NCBI GenBank assembly: GCA_019095985.1 | Contig: CM032665.1 | Coordinates: forward strand, 40,531,187-40,595,186 | DNA length: 64,000 nucleotides | Source of the DNA: Streblospio benedicti | Taxonomy: Eukaryota > Annelida > Polychaeta > Spionida > Spionidae | Direction: 5' to 3' | Shown: piece after piece, positions 48,532 through 59,522 of the stretch | Numbering within the stretch: the stretch's first letter is position 1 | Layout: each line of letters starts with the position of its first letter | Translations under genes and position numbers: made by a program | The notes under the pieces: model-generated | Databases searched by the model: none | Seen by the model: only the letters and a program-made list of their open reading frames with translations | Told to the model about the DNA's origin: nothing

Positions 48532-51500
48532 TCACGCTGCGGAGGAGCGCGGGCGGCCGAGCTGGGAGAGCGCCGAGTGCAGGTTGTACAGCGCGTCGCG
48601 GCCGTACACGCCGTAGTTGTTCCGCACCACGTTGTTGAAGCTCCGGGGTCTCTGCAGGTGGGGAAAACAGTAGAGTTAGGACCAGATTTGGGACCAGTGT
48701 TAGGTGGCCTCCATAAGGAGGTGATCTCTACACAGAGGTTGATTTTGGTAGCCTTACGCATGTTTGAGAACTTGAAATGTGGTCTTATTATAGAGGTGGT
48801 CTCCATAGAGAGGTGGTCTTCATTGGAGGTTCTGTAGTACGTGCATTAGAGAGGTGGTGAAGATAGAGAGGTATTTTTCTCTATTGTTATTGTTATTAGA
48901 GAGAGGTCTGTGTTTTGAGAGGCTGTGGAGGTGTATATTTTGAGAGGAACGGTGTATTGAAATAAAGTTTTTTTTTTTTAAGTTTGGGAGAAGCTCACAT
49001 GAGATGAAATGTTGTGCTGGACATACTCGTGATATCGATTTTACGTTAGAGCCTAGGCAGATCCAGGAGGCGCAGGGGGCGCCCCCCTTTTCCTATCAAA
49101 ATACTTCATTTTCATAGGGTTTTTCATGAAATCCCGTAAGTGCTCTCCCCCCCCCCCCTTTCCTTACGTGCCCCCCCCCCCTTTTCCAAAAACCTGGATC
49201 TGCCTATGTAGAGTGTCACGTAGGCCTAATATAATGGCTTATATTGTAACTCCTGTTGTCATTACACATCGGTCAGTATATATTTTGCTCTGATTAATCA
49301 ATCTTACTTGTTCCAGACATTCCTGAAGCTCAGCGATGTCCTTCCCCGTCAAGGAGTGAAACCGAGGCTCCCTGGATATGATAAAAAATATTACTTGCAC
49401 ATATCAGGATGCTACCTGTTCATAAAATGGTAAGTAGATCATTTGCTGTAATTATCATATTGAAATTTAAGATGTTAAATCTCAATGTTAATCTCTTTGT
49501 ACTGTAATATTTTATATTATCTAATATTTTAATACCTTATAATTATTGTGATGGTTGTGGAGACATTTTACTTGATAAGCAGCCTTGTAGAGCTTGAAAA
49601 CGTTTAAAATAATACTAATTTCAAAATTCGCTTTCTTCCTTATTGCACAGCCCAAAAAGAACATACAACAAAACTATCGTCAAATCTAAGACTTTCATGC
49701 ACACATGCATCTTACTCGTGTAAGCTGTTTTCTTCTAGCCAGTCCATAACGTCCCCGTGGGTCCAATCTTCCGGGTCGTCCGACCGACTTTCAGCCTAAA
49801 GGAATCGGCAAATAAATCACGCATCCATGCCTATTATATTTGCAATTTCAGGTGATAATAGATACAAACCACAATGAATTAAATTAGGTCTTGTTTCCTA
49901 CACACATTGTCGGAACATGCCTATTGTAAGCCTACGGTGTACATACAAGTGGATGTTTGCAGAGGAATGGACAATGAGAATGTTTATAACACACCGGCGC
50001 GTACTTAATACCAGTATGCAACTACAATGTACACCTACCTGCTGTCCCTTCTCGCCCAGAATATCCCTCAGCTCGCGCATGCCCTTGTCAAATTTGGAGT
50101 TCTTGCTGAGGTCGACGAAGGCGCGTCCGCCCATGAGGCGGCGGAGCCAGCCGTCGGGGCTGTAGGCCGACTGGGTGAGCACCGGCACGACGGGGCGGCC
50201 CAGCTGCAGGGCGTACTCAGCCTCTGGAGGGTCCGGAGAGAATGATGCATGAGGGAGAATCAAGGTGTTATGATTGAACTTTGCCATTGAACGATACTGA
50301 ACTGTACCGTTAGATAGCATTATAGGAATGCTTGGGATGATGGTATCATTCTGGTCTCACAACCTTGGCATCGTGAGTTTTGAGTCCCGCCAGGGCCACT
50401 TGATATAGTCAAATGGAACCTTATAGGGTTGTAAACCCTGTCTTCAGCTATGTCTGCCGTTGCTTACACAACGTGATACTGATCAAATTTAATGGAAGAT
50501 CCAGGGGCACCACAGGTTGGGTTAGCAAACCCTTAACCACGTGTTGTGTAAAAGATGCTTGCTAAAAAGATGTGTGAGAGAGTGGTTTGAAAAAGATAAC
50601 CTTTGGAGACCAGACCGTGTTCCATAACTGATATTGACGGGGGGGGGGGGGAAGCTGCGCACCGGTCCTGTTGTTCTGGCCCTGCTTGTACTTGTGTGAC
50701 ATGCACACGAGCACCGCTGCGGCGCCCTCCACGGCCTCGATCCGCGCCGCCGGCATCGGCTCGTCCAGGTGGTCAGCGTCCAGCCACACGCGGTAACCCC
50801 ACTCCTCCAGCCGCGCCTTCATCTACCGAGGGGGAAATATACGCATTTTGAGATGAGAGAATGGCCCTTGATTTTTTTAGAAATGAGAATGGGGGTCTAT
50901 TTTCTTGGAGAATTGTGAGAAATTGTGAAACTGTGACATTGTGAAATGGCAATGGTTAGAAAATTAATGAGAATGGCCCTGGAATTTTGCTGAGATTTGA
51001 GAATGGAGTAGGGTATCATTAGGCAGTGTAGGTGCGAACACAAAGGGATATTCAGAACATATTCATTGGACGATACAGGTGCATCGCAGGCTGGACTAGC
51101 AAACGATTAACCCCGCGTTGTTTAAAAGACGGCTTAGAGAGCCTAGATACTGTTTTTTTGCATGGTCACGTACAGATTTCATCATGGTTTTATTTATTTG
51201 GCCACTCAAACAAATACCCCACCCCCTCAAAGAAAAAAAAAGAAAAAAAAGTAACAAATAAACAAAATCCTCTAGTTTGAAAACCCATATTTTCCAATAT
51301 TTTTGTCTGTGGTAGACGTGCCCCACCTTGCTGGGCGTCTTCTGCTGCGCCCAGTTGTAGCTGATCATGACGTGGGGCTGCACACCGCGCCGCTTCCGTC
51401 GCCGCTCGCGAGTGCCTAAACAATGGACGGAGTGGAGGAGAGTAAATGTAGACCATCTAGTGGCGAGTGCGAATCTTCATTTACGATCATAGTTGATCAG

Positions 51501-54500
51501 CAATTTGCGAATGAACATATTCACGATCCGGGTTAATAAACTAAACGAAGACATGGCACATATTTAGTCTCAATAACACGCTTTGTATATGTATAGAGGT
51601 AGAATATTCTTTTGAATTCTTACAAGACCAACGCTAGTAATGTATATAGAAAAAATGCAAATTGCAGAATTCACCAGACGCCACGGTAGCCAGTCCAGCG
51701 CGTATCGTTACACGATTAGAAAACACACTTTACATCACAAATCTTATCGAAATGATACTTATAAACCTCACATGCATTAATATTTTTTATCACATGGCCT
51801 TCCATTGGAGCTGTACTGTACGTTTGATTGTGTTTGTTACTTACTCTTGGTGTCGAGGAAGAGCTGCTGATCCCGAAGCAGCCACAACGCGCCCGTGGCT
51901 GCGGCCGCCTCGTCCGGGGCCGTTGTGGCGTCCTCGCGGACGGCATCCAGCAGGGAAATGAGACGGGGATGCTTCTGTGGGAGAAGAAAATAACGTTTGC
52001 GTGTACATACGTATTACACCTATCCTCCGCCCAAGTGACCCGCTTTTTTCACCTTCTAGACAACACCTTTGACTAGCATTTTTGGTCAAAGCCGTACTTT
52101 TGACCCTGAAACCCAGCACCTCAGCCATTTTACAGTGAAACTACTGATTTGAATGCCTTGAGCTTTGATGAAAACACGAATTGTCTACAACTGTTACCAG
52201 TTTTTAAACCCTGCATTGTGTACATGTTTATATCTCATGTCTTTGAAGGTTGCAATAAATGATTTGATCAGCTCTTTAGACTCTTATTTTATGGCCGTGA
52301 TCACTTTTGCCCTTCGAATTGAGGCGCGGGCTGAGGACCCCCACCATTGTAACCTTGTCCTTCAACCCCCCAGGAACTTAAAAGGTTAAAAATTTGCCAT
52401 TTGTGAAAAGCTAAAAAAAATGCACACCCGTAAACCAACAAACATCGTCGGTTGTCACGGTTCGATCACTCACACTGCCGCCTTTACAAGTCCTTGTTCA
52501 TGCTGCGTACGTATATAGAAGTGAGATATGACGACGACCAACTGCAGAAGGCACTGACCTGGAAGACGTCTCTGTTGTCGGCGGAGAAGGCGAGGGTCCA
52601 CACGGCGAGCGCCGCCGCCTCGCGCTCGTCAGAGTCGCCTTTGCGCAGCAGCCGGGCGAGGATGGGAGTGATGCCCTGCGCCACCACCATGTTCTTCACT
52701 TTGTCAGTCACTGGCACGGAAACAATAAGTTAAAGCATTAATAGTGAGTTAAAAAGCAGCCTGATATGGGTACCACTTCAAATATGCAATGGTCGTTATT
52801 ACACACGGGTGGTCAAACTGAAGCCACGTGTCTAATGTACAATCAGCCGTTTGGTGTTGGTGGTTCTGAGCGTGATCTACGTAGGCAGATTTAATAATTA
52901 GGTCAACTATGCAGCTGCATGTATAACAGCAGCAACTTAAAATAGTCCAACTCAAGCACCACCGTATATCAATGAGGGGGTCATACAGCAAAAATGTGAT
53001 TTGTGTTTTGCCCTAAATCTTGATTGTGAATTGGAAACTGCCTGTATTTATGAGTGTGAAATGTGATGCAACCTATTCAATTGCAATTCTTTATTATTGG
53101 TGAAAGATAATGAAATGTATTGGTGACTGGTGATTCAGGAAATAAATGTTGGTGAATGGATTTTCATCAAGACTATATACACCCCTCATTAATCTGGTGA
53201 GACCTGCGAGTTTGGTGATGCCCAGGGTGATGTCGAGCGTGCTGTAGCCCTGCGCCTGTCGGGTGCCGGCCCGCGCAGCCTCGTCCAGGCAGCCCACCAG
53301 GAAGGCGAACACCGACTCGTCCTTCACCACGGCCGGGCTGTGCTCCGCCTCCACGATGTTGGCCAGCAGCAGCAGACTGGCCGACTTGACCACTGTCACA
53401 AGTAGAGAAAGCAGTACAATGTTTGGTAGGGTGTTTGTTATTCACAGTATCTTACTCGTTTTGGTCAAGTTTGGTTTAAAGATGAAATTGGTATGCTTAT
53501 GTAAGTTATGAAGACAACATAGCGTTCTCTCCAAATCATGTAAATGCCCACAGAAGCTGCGCATCCCCACCACTACGTGTACCTGGTATGCATGGTGCAT
53601 ACATAATGATACATGTATGTAAGCCGGAAATTAAGAGGCTCTACTCTTCCAGCATCCGTGTCCCTTTTTGATGCTGGATCAGCTACTGTCTCACCTGGGT
53701 CTTTGGATTTGATGAACGGTTCTACGTGTACAGCAACATCAAGCTCTTTGTAGTATGACATGTTACTTTCTGACTTTGAGCAACTGTATAGGACTCCTAA
53801 AGCTGACGTTGTAGCAAATAGAGTCTGTAAAGGCAAATGCATCTTGTATGTATATCAATTAGTTTATGTGTTCTAAGCAAAAATATTGCCTCTTTGAAAA
53901 TATTATTACGTGTATTTTGTTGGGGGAAATGTCCAAACCTTTAAAAAGGCTTTTCAATTACAAGAAACTTTATGATCAAAATGGATTTAATTTCAATGCC
54001 TGGACTATTTTAACCATACATCTGGGAGAAATGGTTATGAATTTTGCTTGGGTAGTATAAAGAATTTGACCCTAGCTAACGAAACATGGTTTACATAGGT
54101 AACGTTTAAAGTGAGTGTGTGTGTGTCTTACCCCTTCATCCATCTGAGTATCTATTTTCCGCTTCAGCACTTTTATATCTTTCACCATGAACGTCAGGAA
54201 GTCAGCTTGGCCGAACTTGTAGGCAAGTTTTCTGTTCGAATTTGTACATCGATCCACGATCTTGCGTATCAGGCAGATCAACCGGATGCCAGCTGTCTGA
54301 CCGTAATTTTCTAGTAAAGAAACGTATCTCAAACGTAACTCGTTACCCACAATTATTCAGCTAAAGTACATGGTAAAGTTAATGGATAAATGTGCACGAA
54401 ATTTCAATCTAGGTTAATAACTAACTTCCTGTAAATGTGTTTATTCCTTCATGTTCAAGAATAAATTGGTAGAGAGATGTCAACGTCTTTGCAAATCCTA

Positions 54501-57500
54501 TCTTTGCCATGTGGTACGCCAGAAGTCTCTGCTGGTCCTTGTGCGTGCATTCATTGTAAGGAAGCATCACCTGCAGAAAATGCCTTGTATTCACAATATT
54601 ACAATGAATCTCACACGCGCCTGGATTTTTAAAATGCGTACAAGCGTAGAAGTTGTGTATATTTATGTAAAATTCTGCAAATTGGTATATCTTATGAAGA
54701 CGCACGTACATGTTTAAACAGCAATTCGTATAGGTCTTCGAAGTCCTCCTCCTCTTGTCGCTGCCGTATGGTTCGCGTTGTTTGTTTGAGGTCATCTAGC
54801 ACGGCCTGCATCTCGGGGTATACTTCATAGAGCTCAGCGTCCTCGTACACCTTTTCTCGAGGCTGTCGTCTCGGCGTTGGCCTTACACAATGAATACAAG
54901 TGTCAAAGATGAATATATTGTTCAGGAGAAATACTTTTTTCTGTACAATCCTACCAATTGTACGTTGCTCAACACACATGTCAGAGGAATCTTTTAAATC
55001 ACAATTAACATTACGTATCTAAACAATTAGTAATTAATATCATGTCATACCTTGTGTCATCTGATGAAATGCTGTTTTTTCTTGCGTTTTGGCTCTCGGA
55101 TTTGTTCTTCACACTATTTGATGTATTTATGTACGGGGATATCTGTGGGCATAGAATATGACAAGATGGATTTATTTCATAATTGTGAAAATTATACAAT
55201 TGGGAATTGTTGATAACACATTTAAAAAATAGACAACTGCTTAGTCTAGATTTACCTGGTTTCTAGTGCTGTGTACACTTCTCTGCGTATCCCTCTGCGT
55301 CAGTGAAGACATCATTTTCAGTTCATCCTCTGAACTACTTTGAAGTGTGCTTCTCGAAGCAAAAAATGCATTCTTGTTCTCAAAAATCTGGGATGTTTGA
55401 ATTTCTTTTTCCATACTCTCACCACTGTCCATAAGAATAATGTGATTAAGTTAACAAATTTATTTGTTCTGTATTATTAAGTCTCACTCCTAGTTATTTA
55501 ATATATCATTTATTGTATACTAAAAACAGTTAGTTTATGTGGAATATGCTAAAGCATGAGAGGGCTGGGATATATTTACCACCCTCCTATTGAATTATGT
55601 CTGAATTACTCAGCTAGGTGTAATTAATTATAATGGCAAAACGAACATATTTATTAACTATGATCATTTTGCCCCCCCCCCTCCCCCCCTTTTTTTTAAT
55701 TGTTAGAAACGCACATTTCCATTATGAGTTTGTTGTAGTTTGCATTGTGTTGTTGTGTAGGCAGAGGATGAGGGTGCTTTCGAAACGTGTTGGCATTGCC
55801 CGTGCTAGTGATGTAGTGCTACCTACCGGACTATACTAAACTTTCTGCTAAAATTTACAAAATTAGGTAATTGAAAACCCCTGTTTATTTAGATAACTCG
55901 CTGACTTCATATACTACAAGGTAACTAAATTCGCAATACATTTTGACTAAATTAAAGATAAAGTTAATAGAAAACAGGGTTGTGCAAGTCAGTTTTACTT
56001 TACAACTTATATTTTCGCCCACAGAGATAGTAACGCGGTAGGTAAGTTAAGTAAGTTAGTTTGATTGTTTTCATATGACTACTCGCACCCATCAATTGTT
56101 GATGATTATCGCAAATTGAATACATGTGACTTTGTACATGGACATCCAGAGACATGTTATAACTATAGTCTGACAACTGAACGTCCGATGTGGGTGAATT
56201 ACACTAGCTGTTCTAAAAGTATGCGAGTTCTTTTATATCTCAACAATAGTGGGGACATGCTGCTGGAGAATCGGCATGCATTTTAATGCTAGACATGTAC
56301 AATGTAATTGTTTGGCGACAGTCTGTCGTGCACTCTCAATGGAGCAAATCCCGTTTGAAAGTCACACACTTTACCACATTCATTATCGATTACTACACAA
56401 TACCTGTGATATGTATGTGTACCTTATCAAATAATTTTGTATGCAGCATAAAATGGTATCTGTTTTGATTGCAGTTATTGTTTTTCAAATATAGGGAAAC
56501 ATTGATTGGAGATAGTTTATGCATTCTAGATGGAATATATTTTGTTCAACACTCCGATTTCCTCTGGTTATGCGTCCAACATACTCAAATGATTGAAAGA
56601 TTACGTCTTGGAGTGGATGGTTGTGAAGTATGCTGGGTACCCAGGCTATACCTTCAAAGACTTAGTGAGGAATAATTTTGGCCTGCTCCAAAAAAATGAA
56701 GGATCTATTTGATGGATTGATAATTGATTGGCAGTGCATGAATGTTGCTATAGGCTAAAGTTTGCAGCAGAGTCAATCTAGATCTGCAATATAGCAAAGA
56801 GTGCTGGCCGAGAATTGTAGTTTAGCAATTTACTCTGATCTCCCATATCAACTATAAAATAATTGGCTAATGGAGTTGATGCATCTTCCCCTGAGAAGAT
56901 GGTTATTAGACAACAAACAATTGATAGATGTTACCTTGCTACGGCAAAATGGAATTGATGTTAAATGCAATCTATAGTTAAGTTAATAAATGATTACCTT
57001 TTACAGTGTTGACAACATTGGCAAATGACCATTCCAATTAATATTCCTATAACACCAATGGCAATAGCGATCCCTGCGAGTTCTCCTAGGAATGGTAGAT
57101 TAGATGATTAAATCATTTTGACATGTAAGTAGTGTTTTGTAGTTCAGGGAGTGGTAAATCTAAAATTGCTGTCCCCCCGCTCCGCTCCACGTAGTGGTAA
57201 ATGATCGAGAAATGTTTGAAAACGTCAAAGTGCGTTGATCTATAGTCAACTTAGTTATGAAGACAATGGGTACCACCAGTTTAATGCAATCGTCAGGTCA
57301 ATATTTTGGTCATAACAACAGTTTGAACGTGCTCAAAATTTTCCGACGTTCTGAAGTGGCTTCTTTCTGCCACATGCCAGTTACCTGGTTACTTTACGGT
57401 GTTTATATCTTACTTTGCTGTCACTTTTAGACATTGTTTTTCGGTTAATACACTGTCACATTGATTTGGGAAACCAACAATGAGCTTGAACATCGCGTTT

Positions 57501-59012
57501 ATCTGACTGTCATCTAACGTACACTGTGTGAGGTGAACAGCTTTGGAATTATCTTTTAACGTTACTGCAATGTGTGTTATATGACACTAAACAAATGCCA
57601 TGTTTACAATCAGTGTCAGTTTCTTAAACACTTATTCATAGAACTTTGCGTTATAGCTAGATGCCCAGATCAATATTAAAGATAGTTTTACAGTAGTTCA
57701 CTTCACATTGGCTATTAGGTCTCATTCACCACAACAATTTAATATTTGGAATACATTGATGTACACCAAATGTTAGAGAGCCGTAAAAATTTAAATGGTC
57801 GTTCTGGAAATGAAGCAGTGGGACATCACTTCAATTGAGGTATGGAAATAGAGTTTTTTTGGCCTCAACTGTTATAATGGAATGATATAACAACTGGTAT
57901 TATATATAAAGTACAAGAGTCTATACAATAATTTTTGTAGCTGTCCTAGTTTATAATAAAATATTTAAAAAAAAACCTGCAGAATATAGATGTTAATACA
58001 GACTAATAAATATGGAGAAATCTTGTTGTTTCACTTCAATTTAATTTATTATTTTAATTGTTTGTTACTTTGAAAAAAGCCTTACCATCAGAAAGACCAG
58101 GATCTTCTGTTGTTCCCGTGGGTAGATCTGTAGAGGATATTGATGGATTGCTAGATGGTGTAGGGGTATCTGACGGCGATGTGCTTTGTGTAGGAGTGGC
58201 GGAGGGAGTTGTCCCATCAGTAGAAGTTGTTTCAGCCTGTGGTGAAGTTACTTCAGTTGTTATTACATCTTTCGGCGTAGTCTCTTGCACTTGTGTAGTA
58301 ACAAACACTTCAGTGGTTGTTTCCCTGAGAGTGGTGACTTGCACTGTTGTGTCTTCAATTCTTGCTGTGGTTTCCATCGTGGTATAATTATCGGTCACAT
58401 TATAATCAGCTGTTGTGTTTTCTTGAAGGAATATATCAAGTAATAAGGCTCTGTTTCCAGCCGTCCCTTCTTCATCTTGTTGGTGTTCATCTTCGATTCC
58501 TAAAAGCATGTTCAGTAGTGGATTTTTATATATCTAATGAACGCCTAATGTTAGGCGTGGATTTAAATGATTTCAAGGGCTTGCAGTGTAGATTTGTTGT
58601 GGTTGATTTGTGAATTCAACCTTATATAAAAAATACATACGTATTCAAATGTAACGGTATAAAATGCAAGTTATTTATCGATGTTCATGTTTACCGGTAT
58701 TGGTGTCTATGAAGATAAATATACATATATACTTTAATACTGGGTATAGTGTAATCTTGTGTAGGAGCTATATGTACATGTAAGTCGCTTTCAGCTATAA
58801 GGCATATATTTATGTAAGTTAACTGTGCTATATAAATAAAGTTTATTAAGTTTTATTATTATTTATAAAGTATTGCATGTACAAGTAGAACATCATTTGT
58901 GCTAGACCTTATGAAACATACCTTTTGAAATATCTGATGTGATCTTAAAGCCAATAGATAATTTAGCTGTTAGAAATGTCACAAAATATAATATCCTCAG
59001 TTTTATCAGCAT
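48532..59012 (-). CDS. Single-pass membrane protein with mucin-like ectodomain and cytoplasmic ARM-TIR-SAM domains, 18 exons
   Basis: Coding exons in transcript order: 58922-59012, 58086-58499, 56998-57085, 55256-55424, 55051-55142, 54710-54881, 54426-54570, 54132-54310, 53695-53824, 53204-53392, 52559-52710, 51845-51974, 51327-51415, 50663-50822, 50039-50223, 49716-49795, 49308-49371, 48532-48651. Every junction has GT/AG and matching phase; the total is 2649 nt (882 residues plus stop). Order: signal peptide (1 to ~21), Thr/Ser-rich region (~30-168), membrane helix (~170-190), Ser/charged linker (~200-290), armadillo-like helices (~290-650), TIR (~665-795), SAM (~805-880). SARM1 has ARM-SAM-SAM-TIR and no membrane anchor, so this is not a SARM1 orthologue. 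The likely role is surface sensing coupled to a TIR effector in immunity or stress, which is inference. It is transcribed away from the plus-strand gene at 59.5 kb. I do not recognise a named family member. Confidence 0.9.
48700..48840. repeat. Dispersed repeat with GAGGTGGTCTCC-like units
   Basis: Contains AGGTGGCCTCCATAAGGAGG, then ATAGAGGTGGTCTCCATAGA, then GAGGTGGTCTTCATTGGAGG and TTCTGTAGTA. It lies in the last intron of the ARM-TIR-SAM gene and is clearly related to the copy at 45115-45265. Confidence 0.7.
49054..49206. mobile_element. Small foldback element with TAGGCAGATCCAGG tips
   Basis: The left end TAGGCAGATCCAGG and the reverse complement of the right end match exactly over 14 bases, followed by G/C runs and TTTTCC/GGAAAA. 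About 153 bases, noncoding, in an intron of the ARM-TIR-SAM gene. It resembles the other poly-C foldback elements in style but has different tips. Confidence 0.75.
50340..50575 (+). mobile_element. Degraded tRNA-derived SINE
   Basis: A B-box-like GAGTTTTGAGTCCCGCC is followed by a body containing TTGGGTTAGCAAACCCTTAA and CGTGTTGTGTAAAAGATGC. The body matches the copy at 51050-51170. It lies in the intron between two TIR exons. Confidence 0.55.
51050..51170 (+). mobile_element. SINE fragment related to the copy at 50340-50575
   Basis: CTGGACTAGCAAACGATTAA and CGCGTTGTTTAAAAGACGGC correspond base by base, with changes, to the body of the neighbouring copy. The head is not recognisable. Confidence 0.5.
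51845..54881 (-). other. Armadillo-like helical region (exons 6-12)
   Basis: Seven exons encode residues about 285-650. The clearest repeat is QGITPILARLLRKG followed by DEREAAALAVWTLAF, the classic third-helix pattern of armadillo repeats. Others are SLLLLANIVEAEHSPAVV with FAFLVGCLDEA, and PRLISLLDAVRED with AAAATGALWLLRD. The N-terminal part (EVYPEMQAVLDDLKQ onward) is helical and more divergent. In SARM1 the ARM region is the autoinhibitory sensor of the TIR domain; the same role here is inference. Confidence 0.78.
55425..56997. other. Intron of the ARM-TIR-SAM gene
   Basis: No exon seen inside. A C/T homopolymer stretch lies at 55671-55699. A degraded motif GGATGAGGGTGCTTTCGAAA followed by CGTG at about 55767-55790 resembles hammerhead-like cores found in retroelements. 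Confidence 0.45.
56998..57085 (-). other. Transmembrane-helix exon
   Basis: The exon encodes ELAGIAIAIGVIGILIGMVI followed by CQCCQHCK. The uninterrupted hydrophobic segment of about 20 residues is long enough to span a bilayer. The cysteines just inside could be palmitoylated, which is inference. The exon joins in frame with the mucin exon on one side (Gly codon split) and a Ser-rich acidic segment on the other (Ser codon split). Confidence 0.88.
57086..58085. other. Intron of the ARM-TIR-SAM gene
   Basis: AT-rich, with a short C-rich patch near 57170-57195. Nothing else supported. Confidence 0.45.
58086..58499 (-). other. Mucin-like Thr/Ser-rich ectodomain exon
   Basis: This exon encodes residues 31-168. 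After an acidic start (EDEHQQDEEG) come three N-glycosylation sequons close together (NTT at 58, NVT at 64, NYT at 68). Then follow repeated ETTTEV/VTTQVQETT-like segments and a Pro/Ser/Thr run (TPTQSTSPSDTPTPSSNP), which predict dense O-glycosylation and an extended stalk. No cysteines or folded domain are visible in it. Confidence 0.85.
58922..59012 (-). other. Signal-peptide exon of the ARM-TIR-SAM membrane protein
   Basis: The ATG at 59012-59010 opens MLIKLRILYFVTFLTAKLSI: basic residues, then a hydrophobic core of about 12 residues, then a small residue (G21) suitable for signal peptidase. The donor GTATGT at 58920-58921 leaves phase 1, which completes a Gly codon with the next exon. This start puts the mucin-like segment outside the cell and ARM-TIR-SAM inside. 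Confidence 0.75.
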
Positions 59013-59513
59013 TATTAGGATTTTATTGAAGCATTAACATTATTCATTATTATACATGTACTGAAAAATGTGCTGTGTTTACATCTCTATTATCATCTGA
59101 TAGTTGCTAACGTTCACTGCTCTGACATGTTCTAACAACGTGGATTAAGTGATAACAATGTTTATTGCTCGCTTCTCGTTTCTTTAGTTGAAGTGTCGTA
59201 ATTATAAATGATAATCGATTGACTAGATGATTAGATTTATTATACATACATTGTACTTCATCTATGTCAGTTATAATTTTGAAAGTGCAATTTATAATCC
59301 TAAATAAATATGCTAAACCATTTGTTTGCAATTATGCATTTGCAAAATTTGTAGGGAAAAATATCTAAGTCATTTTTAATTCTTGATGTAATGAAACTTT
59401 CATTCTTTACTAGGACATATTGAGTATGTTAAAATATTGTTAATTGGTGAGTCTTAGTTTGGCTGAGGCAGTAGGCTTTGTAATGTTCAGTAATCAATAT
59501 TTTATTTTATTTT
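59013..59513. promoter_or_regulatory. Divergent intergenic region between the ARM-TIR-SAM gene and the plus-strand gene
   Basis: Only about 500 AT-rich bases separate the start codon of the minus-strand gene from the first visible acceptor of the plus-strand gene. It may act as a shared or overlapping promoter, and both 5' UTRs may lie partly within it. I see no clear TATA box, initiator or palindromic operator that would decide this. Confidence 0.4.
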
Positions 59514-59522
59514 AGGCTCAAA

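Larger units (their letters stand above)
48532..49795 (-). other. C-terminal SAM-like domain (exons 16-18)
   Basis: Residues about 805-880 read EDWTHGDVMDWLEENSL, then FHSLTGKDIAELQECLEQ, then NNYGVYGRDALYNLHSAL. This fits the SAM pattern (W..xxDVxxWL, F..xxLTGxxLxxL, GxxxGxRxxLLxxL-type last helix). SAM domains usually form homo- or hetero-oligomers, which in SARM1 drives TIR assembly. The stop codon TGA is at 48534-48532. Confidence 0.72.
50039..51415 (-). other. TIR domain (exons 13-15) with conserved catalytic-type glutamate
   Basis: Residues about 665-795. Box 1 is HVMISYNW. The second conserved block is GYRVWLDADHLDEPM, then EAVEGAAAVLVCMSHKYK, then NNRTEAEYALQLGRPVVPVL and SPDGWLRRLMGGRAFVDL. 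Aligning VVPV with the IVPI strand of SARM1 puts Glu 734 (the first E of TEAEYA) on the catalytic glutamate of SARM1-type NADases. The ISYNW and EAEYA style matches the TIR_2-like type rather than Toll receptor TIRs. Exon phases across 51327-51415, 50663-50822 and 50039-50223 agree, and the split Glu codon itself spans the second junction. Confidence 0.9.

Noticed and set aside
48532-55142. Calling the TIR gene a SARM1 orthologue
   Set aside because: The order is ARM-TIR-SAM with a membrane helix and ectodomain, not ARM-SAM-SAM-TIR, and the TIR blocks (ISYNW, EAEYA) are of another type.
58058-58387. Plus-strand valine-rich frame
   Set aside because: It is the antisense of the Thr-rich mucin exon (ACN read as NGT), which joins the flanking exons in frame.
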